From Amoebophrya sp. AT5.2 (taxonomy: Eukaryota; Sar; Dinophyceae; Syndiniales; Amoebophryaceae): 11,450 bases of DNA. The notes beneath the pieces were generated by a model, which made no database searches, was not told where the DNA came from, and saw only the letters and a program-made list of their open reading frames with translations. Positions 1 to 7,906 of this stretch are shown one piece after another. Numbering within the stretch: the stretch's first letter is position 1; every line of letters starts with the position of its first letter. The position numbers were made by a program, and so were the translations under genes. The stretch is from contig RXOD01006058.1 of assembly GCA_005223375.1 (NCBI GenBank), forward strand, positions 1 through 11,450, read 5' to 3'.

Positions 1-2
1 AT

Positions 3-2688
3 CGCGACCGCCGTGAGCGTGACGCCGACCGCGGCCGCGGCGATGGGCCATCGGATCGTGCGGGAGACTCGCGCAGGGTCGTCGGCGGGCTGGCGCCGCC
101 TGACGAGTCCATGGACAGACGGCAGTTCTACCCGCACCCCGACGCCTACAAGAAGGCCGAGGAAAACAGACGGCGCGAGCGGGAGCTGCAGGAGCGCGGA
201 GGGGGTGATCGCGGAGACCGAGGCGATCGTGAGCGTGACCGCGATGGTACTAAAATAAACCCAAGGACAGCTACTTCCACCCGCCGCGACCGCGGCCGCG
301 ACCGCGACAGGGACACGAGTGAGCCTGCTATGCGGGACCGCGACCGGGACCGGGAACGCAAATCGGAGGACGGAGCTGCGCATAGGTCGAAACGCATCTA
401 CAACTTGGCCGCCATGAACAGTGGGGAGGAGCAAGAAGCTCCACAGCGTGGAGGAGGTGGAAACCGCGACGACTCGCGTGCGCGGAAGAAACAGCGGTAC
501 AACGGTGATCAAGAGGAGGCAAATGGCCGTGACCGCCGCGGAGGAGGAGGGGGCAGTTCGTCTCGGGGGGCGGGTCAGATGGAGGGTTTCGCGGCGGTGG
601 CGCAACTGGCCAACAAGCACCTCGGAGGTCACCAGACACGGGGACAGACACGGGCACGCTCGGTCTCGTCGGTCCCCTCGGTCGGTTCCGGCGGCGACGA
701 AGACGACCGCATGAGGCTGTTGGCCAAGAAGCGCCGCGAACACAACATGGGACGGAATGGACGAAGCGACCGCCGCGCGGTGGAAGACGACATCAGCTTC
801 GACGGAGACGAGCTGGAGGCCGTACCGAAGCGCAAAAAAAACCGCAAACGCTACGACGACGACGAAGAGGACCGCATCGGCACCTTCGACCCCGGTTTCC
901 TGGTGGAAGGCCAACACAAAATGATGGAGCGGGGGGCAGGGGCTTCACGCTGCAGGGGCTCCACAGCAAATCATGGCCGCGGTGGAGAGGATGAGGAGGA
1001 TCCCATCGGTACGTTTGACCCGGACTTCATGAATCCGTTTGGCGCGCTGGACGATATCGACAACGACTCGGACGACGGGCGGCAGTTCAATGCCAGCCGG
1101 CCCCTGGCAGGCATCAGTGCAGACCTTCCCGGCGCGGCGATGCCGAAGGCCGGCATCAACGGACCTGGCGGCGGAGGCGGCATTCACCCGAAGGCGGCCG
1201 CTCCTGTTGGGGGACCGATGACTATGGGACCAGCTGCAGCGATGGGTCCCCCGATGCCAAATGGAGGAATGGGTCCGGGGGGTCCTTCGGGTAACAACAA
1301 TATGGGAATGGGCGGGACGATGGGCGGTGGCTCTTTTAACAATGGAAACATTAACATGGGCATGAACAACAACATGGGCATGAACAACAACATGGGCATG
1401 AACACCAACAGCATGCAGATGGGCGGTGGTGCTGGGATGAACAACATGAACATGATTCCCCCCATGCAGCATGGCAATTACGGCAAGGGAAAGAAGGGGA
1501 AGGGGGGGAAGTTCGGTGGCGGGGGCGGGTTCGTCCCGCGCGACACGGGGCTGCAAATGGGCGCCCGCGAGTTTGCGCAAGGCACCACGAAGGCCGCAAA
1601 GCAGGTGTACGACCTGCAAACACAGGAGTTCCCGAACGCGAAGGTCGTGTATTCGTCGGCAACCCCGGCCACTATTCCCGAACACGTGGGCTACATGCTA
1701 CGCCTCGGACTGTGGCGTGAACCGAAGCCGCAGGATGAACAGCAACCGCAAGCAGGAGCGGACGAAAATGGCGATGGGCGGCCGGTCGGGTTTGACACGT
1801 TCGAGGCACGGGTTCGCGCGCGAGGTCTAGACGGTATGGCGTCGATTGCCACGCAGCTGCGGCGACAGGGCCGCATGTCGTCGCGCGCCCTGTCGATGGA
1901 CGGCGTCGACTGCAAGCTCGTCCGCGTCGACATCGGCGACGATGCTATTCGGCTTCACGACGCCCTCATGGGCTTTCTGCGAAAGGTGCTCCGCAGATTG
2001 GAAGCCATTCTTCGGGACGAGGTGGGTTCTTCCACGTGGATGATGTACGAAGCGCGGGCGCCAGCACGGCATTTTCTCATGGGGCTCGGGCTCGGCCCAG
2101 AAACGGCAGTCCGCGCACACTGGATGAGCATCTTTTGGTCAGCCCACCAGCGCATCGCGCGGTCGTTTATGCTCAGTTGTAGACTGCCGAAGGTTTACGA
2201 GCTCTGGGGAGACGCGGTGAAAAGAAAGGGACTGCAAGTTGTCGTGAGCTTGACCGACACGGGCGAAAAAGCCATTGGAAACGCGGTGGACGAATGGCTG
2301 CGACAACATAGATGCCCGCGCAGAGCCCGAGGGGCTGGCGGTGCTGATGAAGCCACGGGTGCTCGCGCGACGACACGAGCGCGAGCGGAGCACCAGCATG
2401 GTCAACACGGCAAAGTGAGACAGCCCATCTGCGACGACAACAGCAGCAGCAAGCATACTAGCGTTATCGACGACAGTCAGGTCGTCGAGCTGTCCTCAGA
2501 CTCCTGTGATGAGACTGACCTCGTTGTCGCGCCACCCGCTGCGAAACGGTGCAGGAAGGTGCAAACCACGAAAGAAACGGCCGTGGAACGCGCGGCGCCA
2601 GCAGCCGCCGGCGCTTCTCCCTCGAAGATCTTGTCCGTGATCGAGCACAACGTAAAAAGGCTGATCCGCGGAGTGGCTGTAGCCCCCG
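3..2688 (+). CDS. SBNO: Strawberry-notch-like SF2 helicase, first part (5' partial, open at window start)
   Basis: Likely an SBNO-family nuclear helicase/transcription co-regulator. The frame is open back to base 3, so the ATG at 111 need not be the start. Counting from that ATG, residues 1 to about 485 are low complexity: RD/RE dipeptides, Gly runs, acidic/basic blocks (KRKKNRKR) and Met-Asn-Gly repeats. From about 490 the SBNO core appears: TK..KQVYDLQ, then FPNAKVVYSSAT (helicase motif III, SAT at 516-518), GYMLRLGLW, a GMASIATQLRRQGRMSSRALS stretch matching the family's GAMEIVAMDMK..G.Y.ARQLSF, FWSAHQR at 675-681 and VVVSLTDTGE near 710. All are characteristic SBNO positions. Walker A and DExH are not in this window; they would lie upstream or be absent. 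The tail 2430-2688 is a variable acidic/Ser linker. The last in-frame codons before the TAG at 2706 are probably intronic. Family assignment is firm; exact ends are inferred. Confidence 0.8.
111..370 (+). repeat. RD/RE-rich low-complexity coding tract
   Basis: Purine-rich codons GAC/CGC/GAG/CGG alternate, giving repeated Arg-Asp and Arg-Glu dipeptides, for example RDRGRDRDRD and RDRDRDRERK. The same composition already occurs at 3-60. Such tracts are common in nuclear RNA-associated proteins. Here it precedes the helicase core and mimics RS-like domains. Confidence 0.7.
1353..1406 (+). repeat. 18-bp tandem repeat, three copies, in frame (NMGMNN)
   Basis: Three consecutive 18-bp units, 1353-1370, 1371-1388 and 1389-1406, each read AAC ATG GGC ATG AAC AAC. 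The third differs by one base (ACC for the last codon). They encode repeated Asn-Met-Gly-Met-Asn-Asn within a larger Met/Gly/Asn-rich region (about 1200-1480). The near-identity suggests recent slippage or unequal exchange. Confidence 0.9.
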
Positions 2689-2987
2689 GTACCTATTTCT
2701 CTTCTTAGCCTGATTTTTTGCTTTTTGTTCTTCGTAGTGCTGCTGCCGGTACGTAGGCAGCAGGAACAAGCAACAATGAATGGCGCTACAACTATGAAGT
2801 GCCGGACAGGTGCCGGTGGCTCTACAGCGTTTTCATACACGCGGAGGAGACAGAGCGCAGTCCTCACACGACTCACTAGTACTTCCGAAGACTGTACGCT
2901 GACGCACTTCGGCCGACGTGCCTTTGTAAGCAGAAAAGCACTTGATCAATAAAATAAACCGGGCACGCAAATGAACCTACCACGAAG
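2689..2987 (+). other. Predicted phase-1 intron in the SBNO-like gene
   Basis: The helicase frame stops at 2706 and resumes in another frame after an in-frame stop at 2972-2974. A donor at 2689 (CCCG|GTACCT) and an acceptor ending at 2987 (CACGAAG|AT) are both phase 1 and join the two frames with no stop. The acceptor has a weak pyrimidine tract, and an alternative donor exists at 2652 (GTAAAA), so the exact boundaries are uncertain. AATAAA-like motifs at about 2948-2957 fall inside it; if they acted as a poly(A) signal, the two parts would be separate transcripts. Confidence 0.5.
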
Positions 2988-5111
2988 ATGCGCCGACAAA
3001 ACCAAGACATACATCAGGTTCAGGGAACTCAACATCCGCGACGGGCAAGACTGGCAACGGCGAGAAGCAGCGGTTAGCAGATGAGGGCGCCATACTTCTG
3101 TGCCCGAAGGACCAGGATTCCTTCGGAAAGGATTTCGAGCTGCTGGCGCAGAGCTTCAGTCTTCCCGCTAACCCGCTCGACGAGTTGGTGGACATGTGTG
3201 GGGGCCCAACCAAAGTCGCTGAGATTTCCGGCAGGGAGTCGCGGCTCACACGGACGGTTGTGCCAGGAACTGATGATGCTGGCGGCGCCGGCGCGGGCTC
3301 TGCAAAAGAAGCTAACAGCGGATGGCGAGCGGCCAGCACTACGCCGCCACCTGCTACGCCGCTACCCCGCTTCGAGTGGCGAAAGCGTGAGGAGACGACC
3401 AACATCGGACAACTGCAACGCAACGGGGCCACTTACACGCTGAACCGGGAACAAGACAAGGTTAATAAGTGCAACCTCGCGGACACGCGCGCGTTTCAGG
3501 CCGGCGTGAAGCGGACGGCGATAATCACCGACGCAGGCAATACCGGCATCAGCCTTCACGCGGAAAACAGAGAGTCGCGCTCTACGCACGCACCGCCAGC
3601 AGCTAGATCGCATCGGCAAACTCGCAGCGCCTCATCAACGTCGGCGGGTTTTTCAGGAGCAGCTCTCAGGAGACCGACCCCACTGCCGCTTCCGCATCAG
3701 CTCGAGCTCGCGGCGCCCGAGATAACACTAGAGCGGAAGGTCAACAACAAAAAGGAGAAGGTGAACAAGAAGCACTACCGGATTGCGGCAATCGTAGCCC
3801 CTGCAACTTCGTCCGGCAGTAGTTGTAGTAGTAGTAGAGCGGTCGGCGCGCAGGAGGGCCAGATCAAGCTCTTTTTTCCGCGGGTTGGCAGTGACGAAAA
3901 CATTTCCGCCAAGGATAGCACCACTCGCATAGCGGTGGCACTGGATCGGAAAGCATTCACGCTGCACTTCATGAACAAGCGGAATTGGCTGGAGCAGTGT
4001 ACCGTTAGACTCGATGCAAGCGCAGAGAGAAAAACGCTGGAAACGACTGGCGCTCCGCTTTCGCAGCGTCTAGAAGCGTTTCTAAACCTCTGCCGGAGCG
4101 GGGGCTTTGAAATAAAAGAAAGTAGACCTCCTCCAACACGACACACCGCGGGCGGAGCTGATTCCCGCTCTGCCGGCTCCATCGTGCCGCTGCTAGGGAC
4201 GGTCGTGCCCGTAACGCCCTCGCGGCAGGAGCGCTGTTCTTGTGACGTGGTTTCGTCTTCGTCGCCAGCGCCGGACCCGTCGAATCATGTTCGGCGGCGG
4301 CTGATGATCTGTGCCCAGTTACCGTGGTCCGGCGACAAGGCAATACAGACTTTTGGCCGGGTGCACCGCTCGAACCAGGAGCAACCCCCCACCTACTCTA
4401 TTCCCTACTTGAGCACGATCGGCGAGATGCGCTTCCTCTCTGTCGTGGTGAAGCGCATGAAAAGCCTCGGCGCCGTCACGCAAGGCGACGCAGCTGCGAA
4501 CTTCCGGTGTGACGGCTTCGCAGATCTGCTGGATTTCGACTGGCACTGTGCGGCCTCTCCGGGCTGGGCGCGCTTCTACAAGGACGTCGCGCTGGCGAAA
4601 CGTGCGGAAGTGTTCCGGGACAAAGAAAGAGTCGCCGTGTACGAGCGTGCGGGTACCGATTACAAAAACGACATCGGTGCGTGGTGGACTGAGGAACTCC
4701 ACCAGGAGATGCAAGAGGGCTTGCGTCTCATCGGCGCCGAAGGCTTTGCCTTTGGAAAACTCCGCGGAGGGAAAAAGGCATCTCTTGCGCATGGTAGTGG
4801 TGCTTGTTCGGAGGAGGATGGCATGGGCATCGCCGCGACGGAGGACGACGACGCTTTGGATCCACCGGAAACGTGGGAAGCCTTCGGTGATGATGTAGAA
4901 GGAGAAGATGTCGACTGCTCGAACTCCAAAGCAGACGAGCTGGAGTTGAGCCGCACGCTGAATCGTTTTCTTAATCGTGTCATGCTCCTCGACTACAACA
5001 TGCAGAAGCGGCTCAGCTACTTGCTTGGCTGCGCACTCACTTTCGAAAAAGCGGCAGCGGAGCGCACTGATGCAGCCGGAATTGGAGCAAATAACGCTAG
5101 CGCATTTCCGA
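2988..5111 (+). CDS. SBNO: Strawberry-notch-like helicase, C-terminal helicase part
   Basis: This continues the preceding gene. After a Ser/Thr-rich lead-in it shows LDELVDMCGGPTKVAEISGR (from about 3173), the family's 'L.DELGGP..VAEMTGR' element. Next comes TAIITDAGNTGISLHAE (about 3515-3565), matching the family's 'AIISEAASSGISL.A'. The conserved core resumes at 4319 with LPWSGDKAIQTFGRVHRSNQ (helicase motif VI, Q..GR.HR), then GEMRF and KRMKSLGAVTQGD. A degenerate RTLNRFLNRVMLLDYNMQKR stretch near the end matches the family's 'KFLNRILG...QQN'. Between the last two core motifs (about 3566-4305) lie roughly 245 extra residues, where known members have only about 10-25. The frame as read ends with a TAA at 5117-5119, but a strong GTATGT donor begins at 5112. 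The long C-terminal domain of animal/plant SBNO proteins is not seen. Function is inferred from family only. Confidence 0.82.
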
Positions 5112-5212
5112 GTATGTAACTGTCACGCATTCATTTAAAAGTAAAACCAAGCTCGTTGGGGCTTAGAAGGTTGATTGCTTGGCCCACATCTTGGATTTAT
5201 ACAAACGTAGAG

Positions 5213-5328
5213 TGATGCGCTGTCCGCGCGACGACGGACGCAATGTCGAAGATCGTTCATTTTTCAGCGATACCGATTTCATCGGATCCGTGTCGCTGAA
5301 CTTCGCAGTGGGGTGCTTCTGTTGCTGA
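5213..5328 (+). CDS. Candidate last exon of the SBNO-like gene (tentative)
   Basis: A short GC-richer block in AT-rich surroundings has an open frame reading MRCPRDDGRNVEDRSFFSD and ending at TGA 5326-5328. A phase-1 join from donor 5112 (A|GTATGT) to an acceptor ending at 5212 (GTAGAG|TG) gives a 101-bp intron and no stop. A phase-2 join (5116 to 5210) also works, so the splice is not settled. I do not recognise the encoded 38-40 residues, and they do not resemble the family's C-terminal domain. It could equally be 3' UTR. Confidence 0.3.
5263..5300. repeat. Inverted repeat / two-part hairpin
   Basis: Outer arms TTCAGCGA (5263-5270) and TCGCTGAA (5293-5300) are perfect complements. Nested inside, CCGAT (5273-5277) and ATCGG (5281-5285) pair around a 3-nt loop. 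An alternative 15-nt arm pairing (5263-5277 with 5286-5300) has 13 of 15 matches. It lies inside the tentative last exon or 3' UTR of the helicase gene. Confidence 0.6.
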
Positions 5329-5777
5329 GTCTGAATGGCCACAGACAGCAATATTATTCATGCGGCCACTTCTGACAACAATATTTTCGCTGAAGCCGCT
5401 TCTGTCGAGACTCCTCCTGACGATAAGTAATATTCATGCGGCACCACCATCAGGACAATTCTTTCTTGAACGCTGCATTTTCGTGTTCCGACGTCATGCT
5501 TCGGAAAAAAGACAGATGCGATGATCTGCTCTTGGTGATTTTTGCCTTCATTGCCAGAGTTGATTTTCACGTGTTAGTTCGGCTTCTTCGGTTGTTCTTG
5601 TTGATTTTTTCTTGCTTGCCTGAAGGCTGTGCTGGGAGTGAGAGGGTGTCAGAGCTTTGTAGAGCGCATCAAAACGAAAGAGCTGAGTCTCATGACCAGT
5701 ATCTATTTCAAAACGTATAGTATCCAGTTTCGCTTGCCAAGCGTTTATTCCGCACCTCCGATGGTCTTGTGTTCAAA
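5329..5777. other. Non-coding spacer between SBNO-like and membrane-protein genes
   Basis: AT-richer DNA with T-runs and no ORF I can support. The open frames here give hydrophobic, Phe/Leu-rich translations expected from T-rich DNA. It holds the CAATATT repeat at 5349-5446 and presumably the promoter and 5' UTR of the gene starting at 5778. No TATA box is clear. Confidence 0.5.
5349..5446. repeat. Degenerate ~30-bp direct repeat (CAATATT...GCC.CTTCTG)
   Basis: Units 5349-5378 and 5379-5408 are adjacent and match at 21 of 30 positions, both beginning CAATATT and containing GCC[A/G]CTTCTG. A partial third copy at about 5428-5446 repeats AATATT.CATGCGGC from the first unit. No coding role is apparent. 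Confidence 0.5.
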
Positions 5778-7188
5778 ATGCCTAGCTTTTGGGAAAAGTT
5801 TAGGTTTTGTGGAGGCTGTTTGGCTCGTTCTCCTAACAAGATGAACAATGGCAGTCGCGACCCGCATGTCGGCCGTGAGGAGAAACCCGTGGCAGAGCAG
5901 CACCCCCTGATGGACAACGGTGACGGCGTGGTCTTGTTCCAACCTGAAGGCGACACGGCCATTCTGACCACCTCCTCCCTCGTCTCGTGGCCGTCGTCCC
6001 CGCGGCAGCCGAGAAGTACATTATTATTGATTCTGCCAAAAGCGCACTTTCCTGTGGAGACTACAGTCTGTCACATCAATGAGTGAGTGTATGACTATGA
6101 CGTTGAATTGATGACGTCGACGACTTGTTGCTGCCACCCTCACAATCGAATGAAGGACGAACAGGTGATCCTGGAACAGCGGGTGTGCTGGGCGGCCGAA
6201 TCAGCCGCGACGCCGAATCGGTTGTCGAGGTGGAGCGCCGCGCCCTTCTGGGTGGTGCCGTCGCTGGCAGTTCCTCTTCGTCGTACAACAACTCCGCCGC
6301 GGCGGACAACGGCGCGGCACCGCTCCTGTTCCAGCCCAGCGAAACCTCTGTGACCACCAACGCTAATCTTTCCGCTCCCTCAACAGCGTGGTACAATATG
6401 TGGACAGGGGGACGATCGTCGACCTCCTCCGCGGCTACCAGAGTCCCAGCCAAGGCGCTTTTTCCGCCCCCAGCGCCGGTTGTTCCGCGTGATGAGAGTA
6501 GCGATTGCGTCAGCGCATCCGGTAGTAATAAAGCACGCAGTCCTATTTCCTAGCTTTTTTTCCGTTTCTTAGTCCTGCCTCGAATTCAATGAATCGGATT
6601 CGTTCATCTGCAAGAATCGCTGTTGTTTCCCATCAACCTGAACGAACGCAACTACAGGTAATCACGGTCACGGAAGTAGCGCAACTAAGTTCGACTACTC
6701 CTTTTTCGCGCTCCAGGCGCCCCGCATTTTCGGGTTCTTGCTCGCGCTCGTGCTGCTCGTTTTTGTCGTTTACATGTACAAGGACAAGCTCGAGACTGGT
6801 GGGGAGCATCTTCTGGTATCAACATGGCACATTCACCTGCACATGCTTCCCCTTGGAAGTGAAGATCTTTTAGATGTTGCACCCGCGGCATGAAAATTTC
6901 CACGCAGGAATGTCTGTCGTTTTTCTTCACCAGCGCGACCGGCATGAAAGGCGTTGCCACAACACAGCGAGCGCTGAATAGAATGATATTTCTACAGGAC
7001 ACGACTCAGTACTACGTCCACCGAGCCATGGAGACGCTGAAATAAGTACTAGGAGCGGAGGACCTGTCGGCTTCGGTAATCGGTATGGCATCGACAGCAG
7101 CAAGAAGCGCTGGCGTCGAGGAGGCGACTTCGGCGAGCATCAAAGCACCGCGAGTGTCAGGGGAGGCAGGGGACTACTTTTTCACTAG
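5778..7188 (+). CDS. Predicted single-pass membrane protein, five exons, unknown family
   Basis: I do not recognise this protein. Model: exons 5778-6015, 6165-6521, 6658-6815, 6908-7008 and 7053-7188, 990 nt, 329 residues. All four introns are GT-AG, and their phases agree without introducing stops. The start is the ATG at 5778 (A at -3), beginning MPSFWEKFRFCGGCLARS. Residues about 20-215 are hydrophilic and Ser/Ala/Pro-rich. A clear transmembrane segment lies at about 222-239 (IFGFLLALVLLVFVVYMY), followed by KDK. By the positive-inside rule the basic C-terminal tail (with KKRWRR near the end) could be cytosolic, but orientation is uncertain. There is no obvious signal peptide. The motif DNG...LFQP occurs twice (5913-5948 and 6305-6343). 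If the last intron is not used, the protein ends at TAA 7043-7045 (296 residues). The exon model is inferred from frame, phase and composition, without transcript data. Confidence 0.55.
6016..6164 (+). other. Predicted intron 1 of the membrane-protein gene (149 bp, phase 1)
   Basis: Donor GTACAT at 6016, acceptor ACGAACAG ending at 6164. Exon 1's frame would stop at TGA in the 6080s; splicing joins it to a long open frame that continues to 6521. Confidence 0.55.
6522..6657 (+). other. Predicted intron 2 of the membrane-protein gene (136 bp, phase 1)
   Basis: Donor GTAGTA at 6522, acceptor AACTACAG ending at 6657. It removes the TAG at 6551-6553 and leads directly into the frame that encodes the transmembrane segment. 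It contains small overlapping palindromes at 6584-6601. Confidence 0.55.
6816..6907 (+). other. Predicted intron 3 of the membrane-protein gene (92 bp, phase 0)
   Basis: Donor CTG|GTATCA at 6816, acceptor TTTCCACGCAG ending at 6907. Without splicing, the frame ends at TGA about 25 codons later. With splicing, it continues as ECLSFFFTSATGMKG. Confidence 0.55.
7009..7052 (+). other. Possible short intron 4 (44 bp, phase 2)
   Basis: Donor GTACTA at 7009, acceptor AGTACTAG ending at 7052; phases match. It would remove the TAA at 7043-7045 and open a frame rich in C-ending codons (GGPVGFGNRYGIDSSKKRW) to TAG 7186-7188. It is unusually short and is bounded by a 7-bp direct repeat, AGTACTA (7008-7014 and 7045-7051). 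Confidence 0.35.
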
Positions 7189-7766
7189 CAAGCTTGTTTT
7201 TACAACTAACATAAACATGTTGACTCGTCTTGTGAATCACTGTAACCAATGCAGAACTGCAACAAATCGAAATTGCTGAACTACAAGTGAGCTTTTTAAT
7301 TGGAAACAAAAACAAATGCGGCACCTGCGCCCAAGTTTACTATCAAATTCAATGGCGACGTGCGTCGAAATTCATTGTGACATAGCACATAACCTCTTGA
7401 TCAAAGGAATGCTGAGTGAATGAGTGAATGACTGGCAATTTGCAAAAGCAAATATTACTCTACAACTTGAATATGAATTCGCATTGCTGGAATTGTCAAC
7501 CTTTCGCGTGGTTTCTGGAATTTGACATACAAAGTAGCGAGCTTTTTTTTGGGGACTTTTTCTCATCTTGCCTTCGGGTCGGATGATGTCCCGCCACCTT
7601 GAGTTTTGTGATTGAAAATACTGAAAAGAGAACGTCTCAAATTTTGTGATTGAAAATACGGAACTAGAAGAACGTGAACTGATTTTTGCGGTTGAAACTG
7701 TACAACACCAATTTTAATACAGCCCGACACTGCCTGCACCTCGTGCGGACTAATAAATTACTTTAG
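7189..7766. other. AT-rich spacer with simple repeats, no supported gene
   Basis: Low GC content and no convincing ORF. It contains a small stem (CAATG/CATTG around CGAC/GTCG) at 7350-7377, the 8-bp repeat TGAGTGAA twice at 7413-7428, a 38-42 bp tandem repeat at 7604-7698, and AATAAA at 7752-7757 just before a possible splice acceptor (TTTAG, 7766). It may be intergenic or a long intron. Confidence 0.45.
7604..7698. repeat. Tandem repeat of ~38-42 bp, three copies
   Basis: TTTTGTGATTGAAAATAC occurs exactly at 7604-7621 and 7642-7659, each followed by a similar [C/G]GAA..AGAACGT tail. A decayed third copy (TTTTGCGGTTGAAAC) starts at 7684. Copy spacing is 38 and 42 bp. No coding frame is involved. 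Confidence 0.75.
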
Positions 7767-7906
7767 ACGCCGGGGCCAAACGTCGCGTTCGCGATGGACT
7801 GGCACAGAGCATCCTCGGGACCCACGCCTGCGGCGTGGTGCATCACGGTCCGCGACCACGACCGCGATCGCAAGCCGCGATGCCCGTGCGTGTTGTTGAG
7901 CAGTCT
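7767..7906 (+). CDS. Candidate exon of unknown gene (tentative)
   Basis: A GC-rich island in AT-rich DNA follows a plausible acceptor (TTACTTTAG, ending 7766). The frame that reads GAKRRVRDGLAQSILGTHAC is open to TGA near 7917 and uses many C/G-ending codons. It has no early ATG, so if real it is an internal exon. It may join the ORF at 8166 through a donor near 7907 and an acceptor ending at 8138 (phase 0 both). I do not recognise the product. The opposite strand also carries a long open frame here. Confidence 0.3.

Noticed and set aside
945..1685. 246-codon minus-strand ORF opposite the helicase low-complexity region
   Set aside because: Its His/Val/Arg-rich translation is the antisense of the Met-Asn-Gly repeats and conserved helicase core on the + strand.
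4319..4792. 157-codon minus-strand ORF
   Set aside because: It lies exactly antisense to the conserved motif VI/SLGA block of the SBNO-like helicase.
5436..5720. + strand ORF with a hydrophobic Leu/Phe stretch resembling a membrane protein
   Set aside because: The hydrophobicity comes from T-rich DNA (TTC/TTG/TTT runs); codon use and surroundings look non-coding.
6658..6716. 59-bp GT-AG intron (GTAATC...CTCCAG)
   Set aside because: It fits GT-AG and phase, but the same DNA is open in the transmembrane frame and reads naturally into it (KFDYSFFALQAPRIF). Using 6657 as an acceptor instead gives a consistent phase with donor 6522.
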